Assembly: GCF_011075055.1 (NCBI RefSeq) | Contig: NC_058155.1 | Location: 8,589,537-8,653,536 of the forward strand | Reading direction: 5' to 3' | Source of the DNA: Mangifera indica | Lineage: Eukaryota > Streptophyta > Magnoliopsida > Sapindales > Anacardiaceae | DNA: 64,000 nt | Shown here: positions 40,163 through 52,778 of the stretch, in pieces | How positions within the stretch are numbered: position 1 is the stretch's first letter | How the letters are laid out: the number at the start of each line of letters is the position of its first letter | Made by a program: the position numbers and the translations under genes | The notes under the pieces: model-generated | What the model was told of the DNA's origin: nothing | The model's input: the letters and a program-made list of their open reading frames with translations, nothing else | Databases searched by the model: none

Positions 40163-41642
40163 CAATAAAGAATAATAAACACATGTAATTTGTATTTTCC
40201 TATTTGACCTTTTGAATTAATCACATGTCATATATTAGATTTAATGTGTGTTTTTCAAGTTATCAACCAATGAATGTCAGCATTAATATGACATTCATTA
40301 ATATGAAAACATTCTTGTTACCATATGACATAATCAATTATATATTTGATATTTATTTATCTACTAACCTATCTTTTCATAAAAACAATATCCATTTTAA
40401 AAATAAGTTCTATTATTAACATAACATCAAATACACATAATACCCACATGTGTATGGTAGGATTATTTCTGTCATTTTATTTGAGTTTGTGTTTCACTAA
40501 TATGAATCTAGACACGCTAATTGGGTCAAACTCGAATTATGAATTTAAAGCCCAATTTGATAAAGTTTAATCTAGTACTATAACGTATCAAACCTAGCCT
40601 ATGGGTCTTTCGGATCGGCCCATAAACTTTAATATTAAGTATATCCTGATTTGTTACTAATTAAAAATAAATAAAAATTAAAAAAAATCAGACAACAGAG
40701 CCAAAGCTGAAGTCTTTAAGTTTTTTTTTTTAATTTTTTAATTAATTTATTTTTCTCTATATAAACTAATGAAACTCTTCATCAATTTCAATTTTTCTCA
40801 ATTTCTATTCTTTTATTATATTCTAAATCTTATTTTCTCTTATCAACCCTTTCATTTTCATTTCAATTTTATCATTACAAAATATTATAAATTGATCTAA
40901 TATAAAAAAAATTAAGATATTTGGATATTAAAAACGAGTAAATAAATTGTATAGTATATATATTTTATTTATGTTTGTAATTTATATAATATATAAATTA
41001 ATTTATTTATCCTATATTATAAATTTATAATATTTTTTATCATATAACCACAATATTTCTTCGTCATAAATGAGAAATTGTAAATAAAATGTTTGATATA
41101 TTATTCTCGATTTTAATAATTTAAAAATAATTTGTATTTAAAAATTTTGATTAAAATTTAAAAAAATTATTTAAATGGACCGGCTCATTTATATATAAAG
41201 CCACACTTTAGGTTTTCAAAAATATATGGATCAACTCGATCTAAAGACCCATTATTATATGGGTTTTAGGTCTGACTCTACTCATAAACCCGATGGGTCT
41301 AGCCAGAACCAATCCAACCTATTATCATGTCTGTGTGAATCAAAATAGGTAGTTGAACTGTTATTTGTAAAAGTGAGTGTTTGTTTAATAAATATCAGGT
41401 GAATGAACAGGTAATACATCATATCATAAATGATTTAAGTGGCGAATACAGAATTCTATAAAAATGGATAAGTACTACACGATTTTCGCTATCCTATAAT
41501 GCACAAACCCAGTTTAAACATTTTTACAATATTTTTTCAGCATCCAGAGGCCACAAGTCAAGAAGATCATGACCGAAAATTGGATCATCGTCAAATTCTA
41601 CCGCTTAGAACCTAAGTAAAGAGATTTTTTAATTATGGTTTC

Positions 41643-41677
<35 letters not shown>

Positions 41678-42305
41678 CTGTGATATGTAGGATGATAATT
41701 TTGAATGTGTAGAATACATATATACAAACACGGAAAAAAACAACTATTTTTGTTGTACCGAACACAATAAAATGACTATTTCAACGATAAAAATAACCGT
41801 TTTTAGAAAATTAGAGTTTTGAAATTCACAATGGAATGAATGTTTTAAAGATAATCACAATCATTTTTATTGGGTTTAGATCCACCTATGATGAATTGAC
41901 TCAATTCGATTTAATTTAACTATCAAGGACAGTTGTTAGTTAAGAGTTAGAAGATAGTTAGACATTTATAAATTGTGTAAAAAAACTGCCTCCTTCCAAG
42001 GATATAACAGTATTCGTTGTTTTTGTTTATAGAAGAGGTTTTACTCTTCCTCTTCTCCAAATACATAGAAACTAAATCAAAAGACTATAGATCAAGTCTC
42101 TCAAAAGAAAGTAATATGTGGGCAAATGATATTTATGGAAACGATTAATGTCAACATCTCATGTCGTATTCGAATGGGTTTCATCACAAATTGGAATCCG
42201 GATACGCCTAATTTAATGTTTACATAATTTCATAAAATTCAATTTGATATGTTTAAATATTCCCAACAATTTCTGTCATTGAAATACAATGGATTATTAA
42301 AGAAA
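40163..42305. other. AT-rich intergenic DNA
   Basis: No gene seen. Contains a (TA)n microsatellite at 41646-41675 and scattered old repeat fragments. Confidence 0.5.
41646..41675. repeat. (TA)n microsatellite
   Basis: Alternating TA for about 30 bp. Confidence 0.93.
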
Positions 42306-42806
42306 GGCCAAAAGACTTATTCCCACCCAAGGTATAGTGAAGTCCCAATTTCCACCCACCAATTTTCAAAAACCCAAACACCCACCCATGGTTTGGAAAA
42401 CTAACATCTATCCTCCAAAATTAAGATGAAATTAAGGGTAAAATCGTTATTTAATAATAAGAACATCTACCCTCCAATATTGAACATTGGAGGGAGAGAC
42501 GACATTGGGAGGGAGAGAGATCGGCCATCGTTGGTTGGAAATTCGTCGGCAAAATTGGAAACCCTAGGTAGGGGGTAAAATGTCACTTTTCAAAACTTAA
42601 TTTTGAACGAAATTGTTAGTTTTTCAAATTAAAAAGGTAAAATGATATAAATGTTAAATATTATTATTAAATGACGATTTTACCCTTAATTTTATCTTAA
42701 TTTTAGAAGATAAGTATTAGTTTTCTAAATCATGGTTAGGTGTTTGAGTTTTTGAAAGTTGGTAGGTGGAAATTTGGGAATTTACTATACCTTGGGTGGG
42801 ATGGCC
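42306..42806. mobile_element. GGCC-ended MULE-type MITE, copy F, perfect 9-bp TSD and long arms
   Basis: A 501-bp foldback element flanked by the perfect 9-bp duplication TTAAAGAAA (42297-42305 and 42807-42815). The inverted arms extend about 170 bp: CCCACCCAAGGTATAGT, AAATTTCCACC, caaaaactcaaacacc and attaagggtaaaatcgt each recur in inverse on the right. The right tip has lost the 'aataagtcttt' segment, ending gggatGGCC. The least diverged arms of the family, so probably one of the most recent insertions. Located about 400 bp upstream of the O-fucosyltransferase start. Confidence 0.93.
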
Positions 42807-43223
42807 TTAAAGAAATGATGAAATCATCTCTAAATAGGTGAATAATAATGAGAAAGAAGCTAAGTATATGTTGATGTGAAGATAATGAACGCCTGTTCTC
42901 AAAGTAAAGAACAGTTGTTCGCAAATTAAGTTAGAAAGGAAGAAAATTATGTTTAATTAAATTAATTGGTTAGTTTGGTCCAAAGTAAAAAGTTATAATT
43001 GTTAAAAGTTATTTTTGGATGTAAAAAAATATCTACGGCATAGAGAGAGCCATATTCACCGGCTCAAAGCCAAGCCAAGCATTTGAGAGCGCTCTGTCTT
43101 GTTAAAATTTTACCTTCGTTCGGTACAAACATTTCGCTTTTAATACTTGTTACTTGAAGTTGATGCCATCACTCACGATCACGGAACAAAACAAGTACAA
43201 CACAGTTCCAAATTCCTCAGTGC

Positions 43224-46200
43224 ATGGTCACAACCACAAGCGTCACCATGAAATCCAAGCCTTACGCTCACCACCACTACCACCACCACCACAATCGCCA
43301 GAACTCAAACGGTGTCGGTGGCTACGCAAGTGAGAGTAGCAACAGTGGCAGCAACTCACCCAGTCCCCCACTGTCACCGCGCCGTCATGCTTCCGTCTCG
43401 CATTACCGTCGGCGACTGCATACCAAGACTAAATCCTTTTCACGCCGTGATGGCTTAGGCGTTTGTTTTCTTTTCCGGCTAAACTTCCGGTACTTGGTGC
43501 TGCTCTCTCTGTTGTACGTTTCGGGCTTGATCATGTGTGTGGGCCCCTTCTCTTGGCTTCTCGGATTCCCTCCGGTTCCTGGGTCGGTTTATAGAAGTCA
43601 TGAGATCTTTGAGAAGCTTTGGGATGATATTCGGTTCGATAATTCTTCGGCCATTGATGTTCGGTTTCTCTCTCTTACTTATTTTTGTTTGTAGCTGAGA
43701 TAAGAAAATAAATAAAGAAAGAGAGCATCAAGTTTTGCTTGTGACTTGATTAATATTTAGTATACTAGTTTAAGACGACGAATAGATTGAAGATTTGGTT
43801 GTCCTTTTATAGGAAATGCTTCTTAATGTTTCTTTTGTTGATCAAAAGTTCAATTAAGCTAAAATTTACTGGGTTTGCTTGTTTATCAATTCAAAATCTC
43901 AAGTAGATTATAAGTTAGAATAAAAAAATCGGTGGTCCTCATTGTTACCACTGTAATTCTTTTTAATTTAAAATTTGTATATTGCAAAAATTATTAATAT
44001 TGTTGCGATCAGCTGAAATTTCGAGCTGTTAATTCTTGTAGTTGTCCTCTGTATGGAAATACAAGAGACTGAAGATGCAGAAACCCTGTCAAAATTCAAC
44101 AGTTGGACAGAATTTTGGTGTTGAAAAAGGTTAGTGTAAATTCTTACTATGATAGGCTTTCTCGTTTGATTTTGCTTCAATTTCTACTTCTTTTTTGAAA
44201 TATGTAAAGAATTGTACTCTGGATTCCATCTTACCTTATCATCTCCAAATGCCAACTAATGTATGCTTTAAATTTCAGAGTCCCGCAGCCCTAGCGGTTA
44301 CTTGATTGTTGAGGCCAATGGCGGTCTCAACCAACAGCGGTCTGCGGTATGTTATGTTTTTTCATATCAATTTCTAGTTTTATACACTAGTTTTCCTTCT
44401 ATCCTTAGTGCATAAAAAATATTGTTATGATTTCTTTGTCTTTTCAGATCTGCAATGCAGTGGCTGTAGCTGGACTTTTAAATGCAATACTAGTCATCCC
44501 TCGTTTAGAGTTAAACAATGTTTGGAAGGACCCAAGGTAACTATACTAATTAACATGTTATATCTTCATCTCAAATATTTCACTGAAAGGATGATTTTCC
44601 AATCGATCCATAAGAAAGATTATGTCTTTTTTTTTTACCTTATGGATGCCCTTTTCTCTTTCATATTTATACTTCTACCCTAGCCACTGGGAAATATCTG
44701 ATGAAGAAAACAATTACCTTTTGCAGATTGTTAGCCTTTAACTATTTTGGAAATTTTGGTAGAATTGACAGAATAAAATTCTGATTTATTCATTGTGTGG
44801 TTTTGATTAACTTTTTCTTTCTGTAAATTTATTCTTGACCAGTAGACATCCTTTTGGGTTGCTTGAATCATGACCAAAGTTTATAAATATAAACTTTTAT
44901 GTTATGTTGAAGCCTTAAGTACTGTTAGGAGGTAAATTTTAGATACTATGATTGCTGTGATATGTGAGCAAAACCAGATTATTTTTGGACCACGATATTC
45001 AAATGCAATTTTTATCCACAATCTATAATACAGTATTCACATTCTTCAGTTTAGTTAGACAACTCTGTTCTATTGGGCATGTAAACTAATATATGTGTAT
45101 TTGGACTAGAATATTGGTATTTGTTACCTACTCGAAGTAGGCATATTGTGCTCCCCTGAGTCTCAGCCTACTCAATATGATTTATTTTTCAAAATGTACA
45201 TTTAGCTAGTTACAGTAACTGGTATCTTATTATGTGTTTCTTTCACAGTGAGTTTGGAGATATATATGATGAGGACCACTTTATAAGCAGTTTTGACGGC
45301 TATGTAAAGGTGGTCAGAGAACTACCAGATCTCCTGATGGAAAAATATGAGTACAATATTTCTAATATTCCAAACATTCGTGTCCAAGCCTGGGCCCCTG
45401 CTAATTATTATATTGGAGAAGTCTATCCTGTCTTGAAAGAGCAAGGGTATGTAGTGTCATTTCTATTTGCTGTTAAATAGTGCTTCATGCTCATCCAAAT
45501 GGTTCTCTTAGTACTTATCTCTGGTAATCAGTATTTTAGTAAATTGAGGATGGAAGCAAGTGAATTCTTGGACAATGATTGTCCCAACTGGCTAAAAATC
45601 AAAGTTGCTAATGAAAAACCTTTTGAAACATTTTTTTGTGTTGTTTCTCATTGCTTACACTCAATACAGGGTGATCCGAATTGCCCCATTTGCTAATAGA
45701 TTGGCAATGAATGTACCACCTCATATTCAGTTGCTGCGATGCATGGCTAATTATAGAGCCTTGAGGTTCTCTTCCCCCATATCAACACTAGCAGAGAAGC
45801 TAGTTAAGCGAATGATTGAGAAGAGTTCAAAGACTAGTGGGAAGTTTGTTTCCATCCACCTTCGTTTTGAGGAGGTATGTATGCATATCTAGGTCATCTT
45901 TAATACTCTAGTTCTATATTGCTTGAATGTTTAAATTGTAAAGATTTTCATAGCTTATTCTTACAATCATGTATTGGATTTTAGGATATGGTAGCCTTCT
46001 CATGCTGCTTGTATGATGGGGGAAAGGCTGAAATAGTTGAAATGGATTCATTTCGAGAAAAATGGTGGAAAGGGAAATTCAAGAGAAAAGATCGTGTCAT
46101 CATACCTGGTTTCAATCGTATCAATGGAAAATGCCCTCTGACCCCCTTGGAGGTGCCTAACTGTCATCTGATTTTTAATTTTAATACCTCATTTGTCTTC

Positions 46201-48567
46201 AAGATATGATATCATTCTTGTCCGTCATTCTAAGTTTCTTGTGTCCTTAATCACATTCCTTCGGATAAACTTAAGCTTGTTCTTTGAATTCTTTATTCTC
46301 ATTTGGTTTGAGGTAGAGATGAAGGTGAATTAGGTTAACATCATTTGAAATAATGACTAAATATGATTTGTATAACAGTAGCACAAAATGTGCACAAGAT
46401 AAGAGGGGCAAGATATAATTTAATGTTTCTATTGACCATAAAATAGGTGACAAATGACCAATTTGACAGCTCTATTTTGAGGTTCCACAAGGATGAGAAG
46501 AGTGGTGAACAAAACTTGGTTTGTGGTTCTGAATGACCTTGCAAGAATGACCATGTATAGAGTGGAATAGCAATGAACAATCCCCTTAGCTGTTAGAAAT
46601 TGCATCTTTATGAGTGATATGGTTTTACCTCAACATTTTAATTTTGTTTTATATTGTTTAACTTGATTCTAGTTATATGACGAGGCTATTGAGTGGCACC
46701 ATGCACAAATGATCCAATTCCTTTTTTATCATAGCCCTCCTATTAATTCTGAAGGTCATGTTTGAATTCAATCTAGAGTGCAGAATATCTTATGTTGATT
46801 TTTTTTAGGTTTTTTTTTGTGTGTATATATTCTATATCTTTTTATACATCCTTTTATATTTTTAGCTTCTATTGCAATATGTTTTTTGTCATCATAGGTT
46901 GGGATGATGCTACGTGGTATGGGATTTGATAACCACACTTCAATTTATTTAGCCTCAGGGAAAATTTACCAGGCAGAAAGACATTTAGCTTCCTTACTAA
47001 AGATGTTTCCCCTCCTTTACACAAAGGAATCTCTTGCAACCCCAGATGAACTTGCTCCTTTTGAGGTAAATATTTGTAACTTTCTTGTATAATGTGGTTA
47101 AGGAAGTAGACAAAGAGTGGGTACAATAATTTGGTTAATTGACCTGTAGTCTAAAAGTATATATCCAAGACATTTGTCCTGCCATATCCCAACTCTTTTA
47201 AGTCTGTAACATGATTCCCTTGTTCATCTCCATTTGTAAGAGCTTATATTTTCAAGCAAGAAATGATAATTGTTGTCTGGCTTGCCCCTTTACCCCTTCC
47301 CAATTTATAGTCTTTTTGAAGTCTTTCTTAATCTGACAAAATAATCTGTGTAATTTTGAGCAACTTTTGAAATTCAGTAGGCAATTAGTTCAACCATCAT
47401 CATAAAAACAGGACGGGCTAAAAAAAAAATTGCGTCAATTGCATTACTTTTTGGTTTTTGATTGATAGAAATAGTTTTGCTATTTATGTATTATTGCAAA
47501 GAGATGGAGCAATGAGTAAAGAAATATCAAACAAGTTGTCAGATCTAGCAAGAGTGGTGATTCTGTCAAAAATTTGTATGTCTTTCTTCCCGGGCTATTT
47601 TATAGAGTGAAAGGTTCAAGTAAATGTTAAAACAAGTAATAATTTGGGTGACCCAAATTATTTTCTATTAGCAGCATGTCAGATTAGTATGTGGTTGACT
47701 CTGCATTGCTTTAAGTACTGTTTTCTATTATGGTAGGACTATTCTTCGAGGCTGGCTGCTTTGGACTACACTGTATGTTTGTTTAGTGAAGTTTTTGTGA
47801 CCACTCAAGGTGGAAATTTTCCCCATTTCCTAATGGGACATAGGAGATTCCTTTTTGATGGACATGCAAAGACCATAAATCCTGATAAACGCAAGCTTGT
47901 TCTTCTGCTTCAGAACATGAATATCAGGTATTGTTACTCTTTACCTCTCTCTGTATGCATTATCTGTACTCCATTACTCTGACCAAGTCAGTTAGAACTT
48001 GTCTCTGGATGATAGTGTGATGGTGTTAAAACTCCAATTCTAGTTATTTGGGGTTTGATAATGATATAACAGACATTAGTTGAGTGAAAAATTGGTGATG
48101 ATAGATTAATTTCTGGCCTAGGCTGTCACTTGCACAAGATACTGAGTTCTGTCTTTGTGTTGGAGAAATTTCCTGAAGCTGGACTCTGATTTTCCATCAC
48201 TGCTTGCCTGCTATACAAAAATACTAAAAATTACACTGAATCTATTAATTATAGATGGCTTTAAACTGATGCCTGATAAAAAAAATAAACTGTTATATAA
48301 TGGAGAGAACCTCTGTCAGTTGAATGTCAAGTATATTCACAAGTGTCTTGAAATCATAATATGCTTGTGTAAAATGCTATGAAACGCTTATCATCAACAA
48401 TATCGTTGAATTTATTTTGCAGCTGGATGTCTTTCAAGGATGAGATGGAAATAATGCTCTCTGAAAATGACCGCAAGGGAATTATGGTACCTAGAGTTCG
48501 TAAAATCAATAGAAAAACTTCCATTTACACATTCCCTTTGCCAGAATGCCGTTGTCTCCAACAATGA
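43224..48567 (+). CDS. Plant O-fucosyltransferase family protein (GT106-type)
   Basis: A predicted type II Golgi membrane glycosyltransferase of the plant O-fucosyltransferase (PF10250) family, whose members affect pectin, cell adhesion or protein glycosylation. Ten exons: 43224-43658, 44042-44129, 44279-44346, 44448-44536, 45249-45446, 45670-45874, 45985-46152, 46898-47065, 47737-47927, 48423-48567; 1755 bases give 584 residues. Residues 1-85 are a basic, His- and Ser-rich cytosolic tail (a run of HHHHH near residue 20); a single membrane anchor follows ([20 protein letters not shown]). Conserved lumenal blocks are [47 protein letters not shown] (with the donor-binding Arg), YLASGKIYQ and [20 protein letters not shown]. 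The first donor (GAT then gttcgg) is weak but is forced by phase. The exact paralog is not assigned. Confidence 0.94.
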
Positions 48568-50640
48568 AATAACACAATATTCAAATTAACCAATTCCATA
48601 AACCTTACAAGCTCCCAGTCAGAGTCTGCAAGATGACAATACAATATCTGTTTTAGCTTCCCTCACCTGCTGTAGTCATGAATCTATAATTCCATGCTGT
48701 TGGCTTTGCTGATACTGTTGTTTCCCCAGTAGGGTCTGCTGTCTGAAGGCAGATAGCTTGCCTTTATATAGGCTGGATGCTGGTTTTCCAATTTTGACAT
48801 GCCAGGAAGTCCTCATCCCATGTTAGTGTTTTAATTATTGCATAAAGGATTTTGAGCTCTTTTCTGCTCGATTCAAGTTACTCAATTTCCAGTGTGGAAC
48901 TGCTATCCGTGATCGCCAGACTGCAAAATACTCTGTGGCATGTTATGCAGGATTGGATATTGAGTGTAAATAATAATGGAAATCAACTTTTCAGCCTCAA
49001 TCAATTGAGGTATTGAGTTGAAATGCATTTGTTTTTCTGGTTATTGTTTCATCTTTTAATGGAAAGAAATTATAAGTATAGATGGTGAAGCCTTGCTTGT
49101 CCACAATTACTTGTATTTAGGTAGCTATCATTTTCACAATCTATTTTTGCCTTCTCTCTTTGGTTGGGTGAGGACTAAAGAGTTTTAAGTTGGATTCGAA
49201 CTGAATCAATTTGAATTCGGCTCAATTTGAGTGGAATTGAGTTCTAACTTGATAAAATTGCTAGAAACGACAGGTGGATAATTTCTTAGATGTCAAGGTA
49301 TTGACATTACATTTTCAAAACTTTATAATGGATCTGAACATTATAATATAGTATATATGATTAATTATCTTGAGAAAATGTTATTTTAATTAACAATAAA
49401 ATCGTGTGTGTGACACTCAATAAAGTGATGATATATAAATATTTATTTATTTAAAATAAATACGTACAATTTTGTTCATTAATTAATAATTAAAAATTTT
49501 AGTTACCCATTCGAACTTAAATCCAAATATTGAAGTCACGACACCTGATGGAAATGGTTGATATTGATTGCATCATACACTTTGCGAGGATAGTTTGGAG
49601 CCCAAAGCAAATATTGAAACTAGATGTTAATGTAAACTTTTCACTTGTGGAAGTGTAGATTAGAGTCATTAAACATCTTCCGATAGGGTAGTTTGAGTAT
49701 AAAAGAAGATTTTATGTATAAAAGCGTATAAATTTAAATCTATATATCAATATTAAACTCTGAATTTATTTTATATTCACTTGACCTAGGATTTTGAAAT
49801 AGTTAGCTGATTCAGATTAAGGTTTTAGAAATAAAGTCTAAATTCCTCAAACCTATTAAATATAAAAATCCTTACAAAATTTAAAATATAATTTTTTTAA
49901 ATCCTAAAATGTAAAGTTTACAAAACTTTAGAATCTTTTAAAATAAGTTAAAAAATTTTAAAGAGGAAGATACTATTTACCAGCCAAGCTTAGGCAAACT
50001 ACAAGTTTTCATCCATTGAACTTTTAAACTACGTATGTTCACTCAAACCTAACATTTTTAGAAAAAAAAAACTAGTAGTTGACGGATGTAAACATTAATT
50101 TTTTTTTCTAAAATTAAAAAAAAAATACCAATCAAAATCATCGGATTGCACAAAACAAAGGAAATTCGATAAGACTGTATATTTTTTTTGGTATAATTAT
50201 GTTGGAATCACACCTTGAGAGATATAATTTAGATTGAAATCGCCATAGACATTTGCAATTCTAACTATTATCAACATCGAATAACTATTTGGTCGTAATT
50301 ATACTTATTTAACATATTAAATATATATATATAAAATTGTATATTAAATATATAATTTTACTTATTTAACCTTAAAATAAGTTTAATTTGATAATAAATT
50401 TTTAAAAAAATCAATTTTTTATATTGATTTAGTGAAAATTAGTTTTAGATATGATCTAAATCAATTTGTTTAATAGTTGATCTTGATAGTTTAATCAATC
50501 TAATCGACCAATTTGATCCGAATATTAAAGCCATGCTTAAATCTTAATCCTTTTATTTTCTTGTAAAGTTTATTGACAACAAGTCTATATGTTGCTCCGC
50601 CGTACTACGCTCACTGCTCAACAATTCTTCCTTGTTGTGT
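48568..50640. other. O-fucosyltransferase 3' flank and AT-rich spacer
   Basis: The first 500 bp look like 3' UTR. About 49190-49260 has a fragment of the hAT-type MITE family (ggattcgaactgaatc, ttgaattcggctcaattt). The rest is AT-rich with no gene. Confidence 0.45.
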
Positions 50641-50705
50641 ATTGCAAGGCACTGGAGGGAAACTTTAAATGACAACCTAGGAGCTCTCCTCTATCATGGG
50701 CAGCC

Positions 50706-52778
50706 ATGGACTTGAAACGTATCATGGTAGCCTTGCGCCACTGTGGTCGAATTCAATCGATCAAACGAGGGAAATCACTTCACTCTCATGTAATCAAACA
50801 TGGGTTCTCTCACAATATCTTCATTGCCAACAATTTGCTGTCGATGTACATAGACTTTACCTTATTGGGCGACGCGCAGAAACTGTTCGATGAAATACCT
50901 GACAAAAATATTGTTACATGGACCACTATGGTCTATGCTTATGCAACTAACAAAAGACCTGACAAAGCTATCAGTTTATATGAATATATGTTAGAATCTG
51001 AATTAGAAGCTCCAAATGGGTTTATGTATTCTGCGGTTTTAAAGGCATGTGCTCTGGCGGGTGATCTTGAACTGGGTAGATTGATACATAAACGAATTTC
51101 TAGAGACAATTTAGAGAATGACACAGTTTTGATGAATACCCTTTTGGACATGTATGTTAAATGTGGACGTTTGGAAGATGCAAGGGAAGTTTTTGATAAG
51201 CTTTTGAATGCGAATTCAACCTCTTGGAATACTATCATTTCAGGGTATTGTAAAGAAGGCTTGATAGAAGAAGCAATCGGTTTGTTTCATCAAATGCCGG
51301 CAAGGAATGCTGCTTCCTGGAATAGTATAATTGCTGGTTTGGCGGACAGTGGAAGTTTGCAAGCACTCGAATTTGTGTGTATGATGCATAAACAAGGTTT
51401 AAACCTTGATGAGTTCACATTACCCTGTAGTCTTAAAGCATGCAGTTCACTTGGCTTGTTAAATATAGGGAAACAGATTCATTGTCATGTTATTAAATCA
51501 GGTCTTGAACGTAGTTGTTTCACTATTTCAGCATTGCTTGACATGTATTCAAATTGCAATGCATTAAGTGAAGCAGTAAGGTTATTTCATCAATACTTGA
51601 GTTATGATGCTTTGGCTTCCAATAACTTGGCACCGTGGAATTCTATGCTTTCTGGGTATGTTATTAATGAACAGAATGAAGCAGCAGCGAGTCTCCTTTT
51701 ACAAATCCATAGCTCTGGTCTGTATATTGATTCTTACACTTTCAGTAGTGCTTTGAAGGTCTGCATCAACTTTCTCAACTTGAGACTTGGGCTTCAAGTT
51801 CATGGTTTGATTGTCACTAGCGGATATCAGTTAGATTATGTTGTAGGAAGCATTCTTATAGATCTCTATGCAAAACTGGGAAATGTAAAAAATGCATTGT
51901 TTCTGTTTCATAGGCTTCCAAAGAAAGATATCATAGCTTGGTCTAGTTTGATCATGGGGTGTGCCAAAGTGGGTTTGAACTTGTTAGCTTTTTCACTGTT
52001 CAGAGACATGGTACGTTCAGATTTTGGAGTAGACCAGTTTGTTATTTCAAGTATTCTAAAGGTTTGTTCAAGTTTAGCATCTGTTGGAAGTGGCAAGCAG
52101 GTTCATGCACTGTGTGTTAAGAGTGGATTCAACACAGAGGAAGTTACGTTAACCTCACTAATTGATATGTATTTAAAGTGTGGTCAAATTGAGGACGGTT
52201 TAGTGTTGTTTAGCTATATGCCAGAGAGAGACATTGTGTCTTGGACTGGGATCATTGTAGGGTGTGGGCAGAATGGAAGAGCGAAGGAAGCTATTACATT
52301 TTTTAATCAGATGCTACAATCTGGATTGAAGCCAAATGAAGTCACCTTTCTAGGTGTTCTTTCTGCCTGTAGACATGCTGGTTTGGTCAGAGAGGCATGG
52401 ACCATATTTGAGTCCATGAAAGCTGAGTTTGGAGTGGAACCTCATTTAGAGCATTATTATTGCATGGTTGATCTTCTTGGTCAAGCTGGATGCTTCCAGG
52501 AGGCAAGAAAGCTGATTGCTGACATGCCATTTGAGCCTGACAAAACAATTTGGAGCTCCATGCTTAAGGCCTGTGGAACTCACAAGAATATTGAACTGGT
52601 TGGTGTTGTAGCTGAACAGCTAATTGCGGCATCACCAGAAGACCCTTTCATATATGTGATGCTTTCAAACATTTATGCTGAATTGGAAATGTGGGATAGT
52701 TTAAGCAAAGTGAGGAATGCTTGCAAGAAACTGGGCAGAAAAGAAGCAGGAATGAGCTGGATTGAGATTACAAGTTAA
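50706..52778 (+). CDS. PLS-class pentatricopeptide repeat protein, At4g08210 ortholog
   Basis: An intronless gene of 690 residues made of about 17 PPR motifs of the P, L and S types followed by an E domain. Such proteins bind organelle RNA and often act in C-to-U editing or processing. Repeats run from about residue 35 (NIFIANNLLSMYIDF, GDAQKLFDEIPDKNIVTWTT) to about residue 590, with the tell-tale NSIIAG / WNTIISGYCKEGLIEEA and VSWTGIIVGCGQNGRAKEA units. The E motif (about residues 600-690) ends at GMSWIEITS, with no E+ or DYW domain. Sequence order and the opening MDLKRIMVALRHCG match At4g08210 along the whole length. I see no obvious transit peptide; the start at 50706 agrees with the Arabidopsis protein. 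A second ATG frame beginning at 50696 is only a shadow. Confidence 0.94.
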   Translation: MDLKRIMVALRHCGRIQSIKRGKSLHSHVIKHGFSHNIFIANNLLSMYIDFTLLGDAQKLFDEIPDKNIVTWTTMVYAYATNKRPDKAISLYEYMLESELEAPNGFMYSAVLKACALAGDLELGRLIHKRISRDNLENDTVLMNTLLDMYVKCGRLEDAREVFDKLLNANSTSWNTIISGYCKEGLIEEAIGLFHQMPARNAASWNSIIAGLADSGSLQALEFVCMMHKQGLNLDEFTLPCSLKACSSLGLLNIGKQIHCHVIKSGLERSCFTISALLDMYSNCNALSEAVRLFHQYLSYDALASNNLAPWNSMLSGYVINEQNEAAASLLLQIHSSGLYIDSYTFSSALKVCINFLNLRLGLQVHGLIVTSGYQLDYVVGSILIDLYAKLGNVKNALFLFHRLPKKDIIAWSSLIMGCAKVGLNLLAFSLFRDMVRSDFGVDQFVISSILKVCSSLASVGSGKQVHALCVKSGFNTEEVTLTSLIDMYLKCGQIEDGLVLFSYMPERDIVSWTGIIVGCGQNGRAKEAITFFNQMLQSGLKPNEVTFLGVLSACRHAGLVREAWTIFESMKAEFGVEPHLEHYYCMVDLLGQAGCFQEARKLIADMPFEPDKTIWSSMLKACGTHKNIELVGVVAEQLIAASPEDPFIYVMLSNIYAELEMWDSLSKVRNACKKLGRKEAGMSWIEITS

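Noticed and set aside
50696..50893. Short frame overlapping the start of the PPR gene
   Set aside because: Different frame from the conserved PPR protein and no family match.
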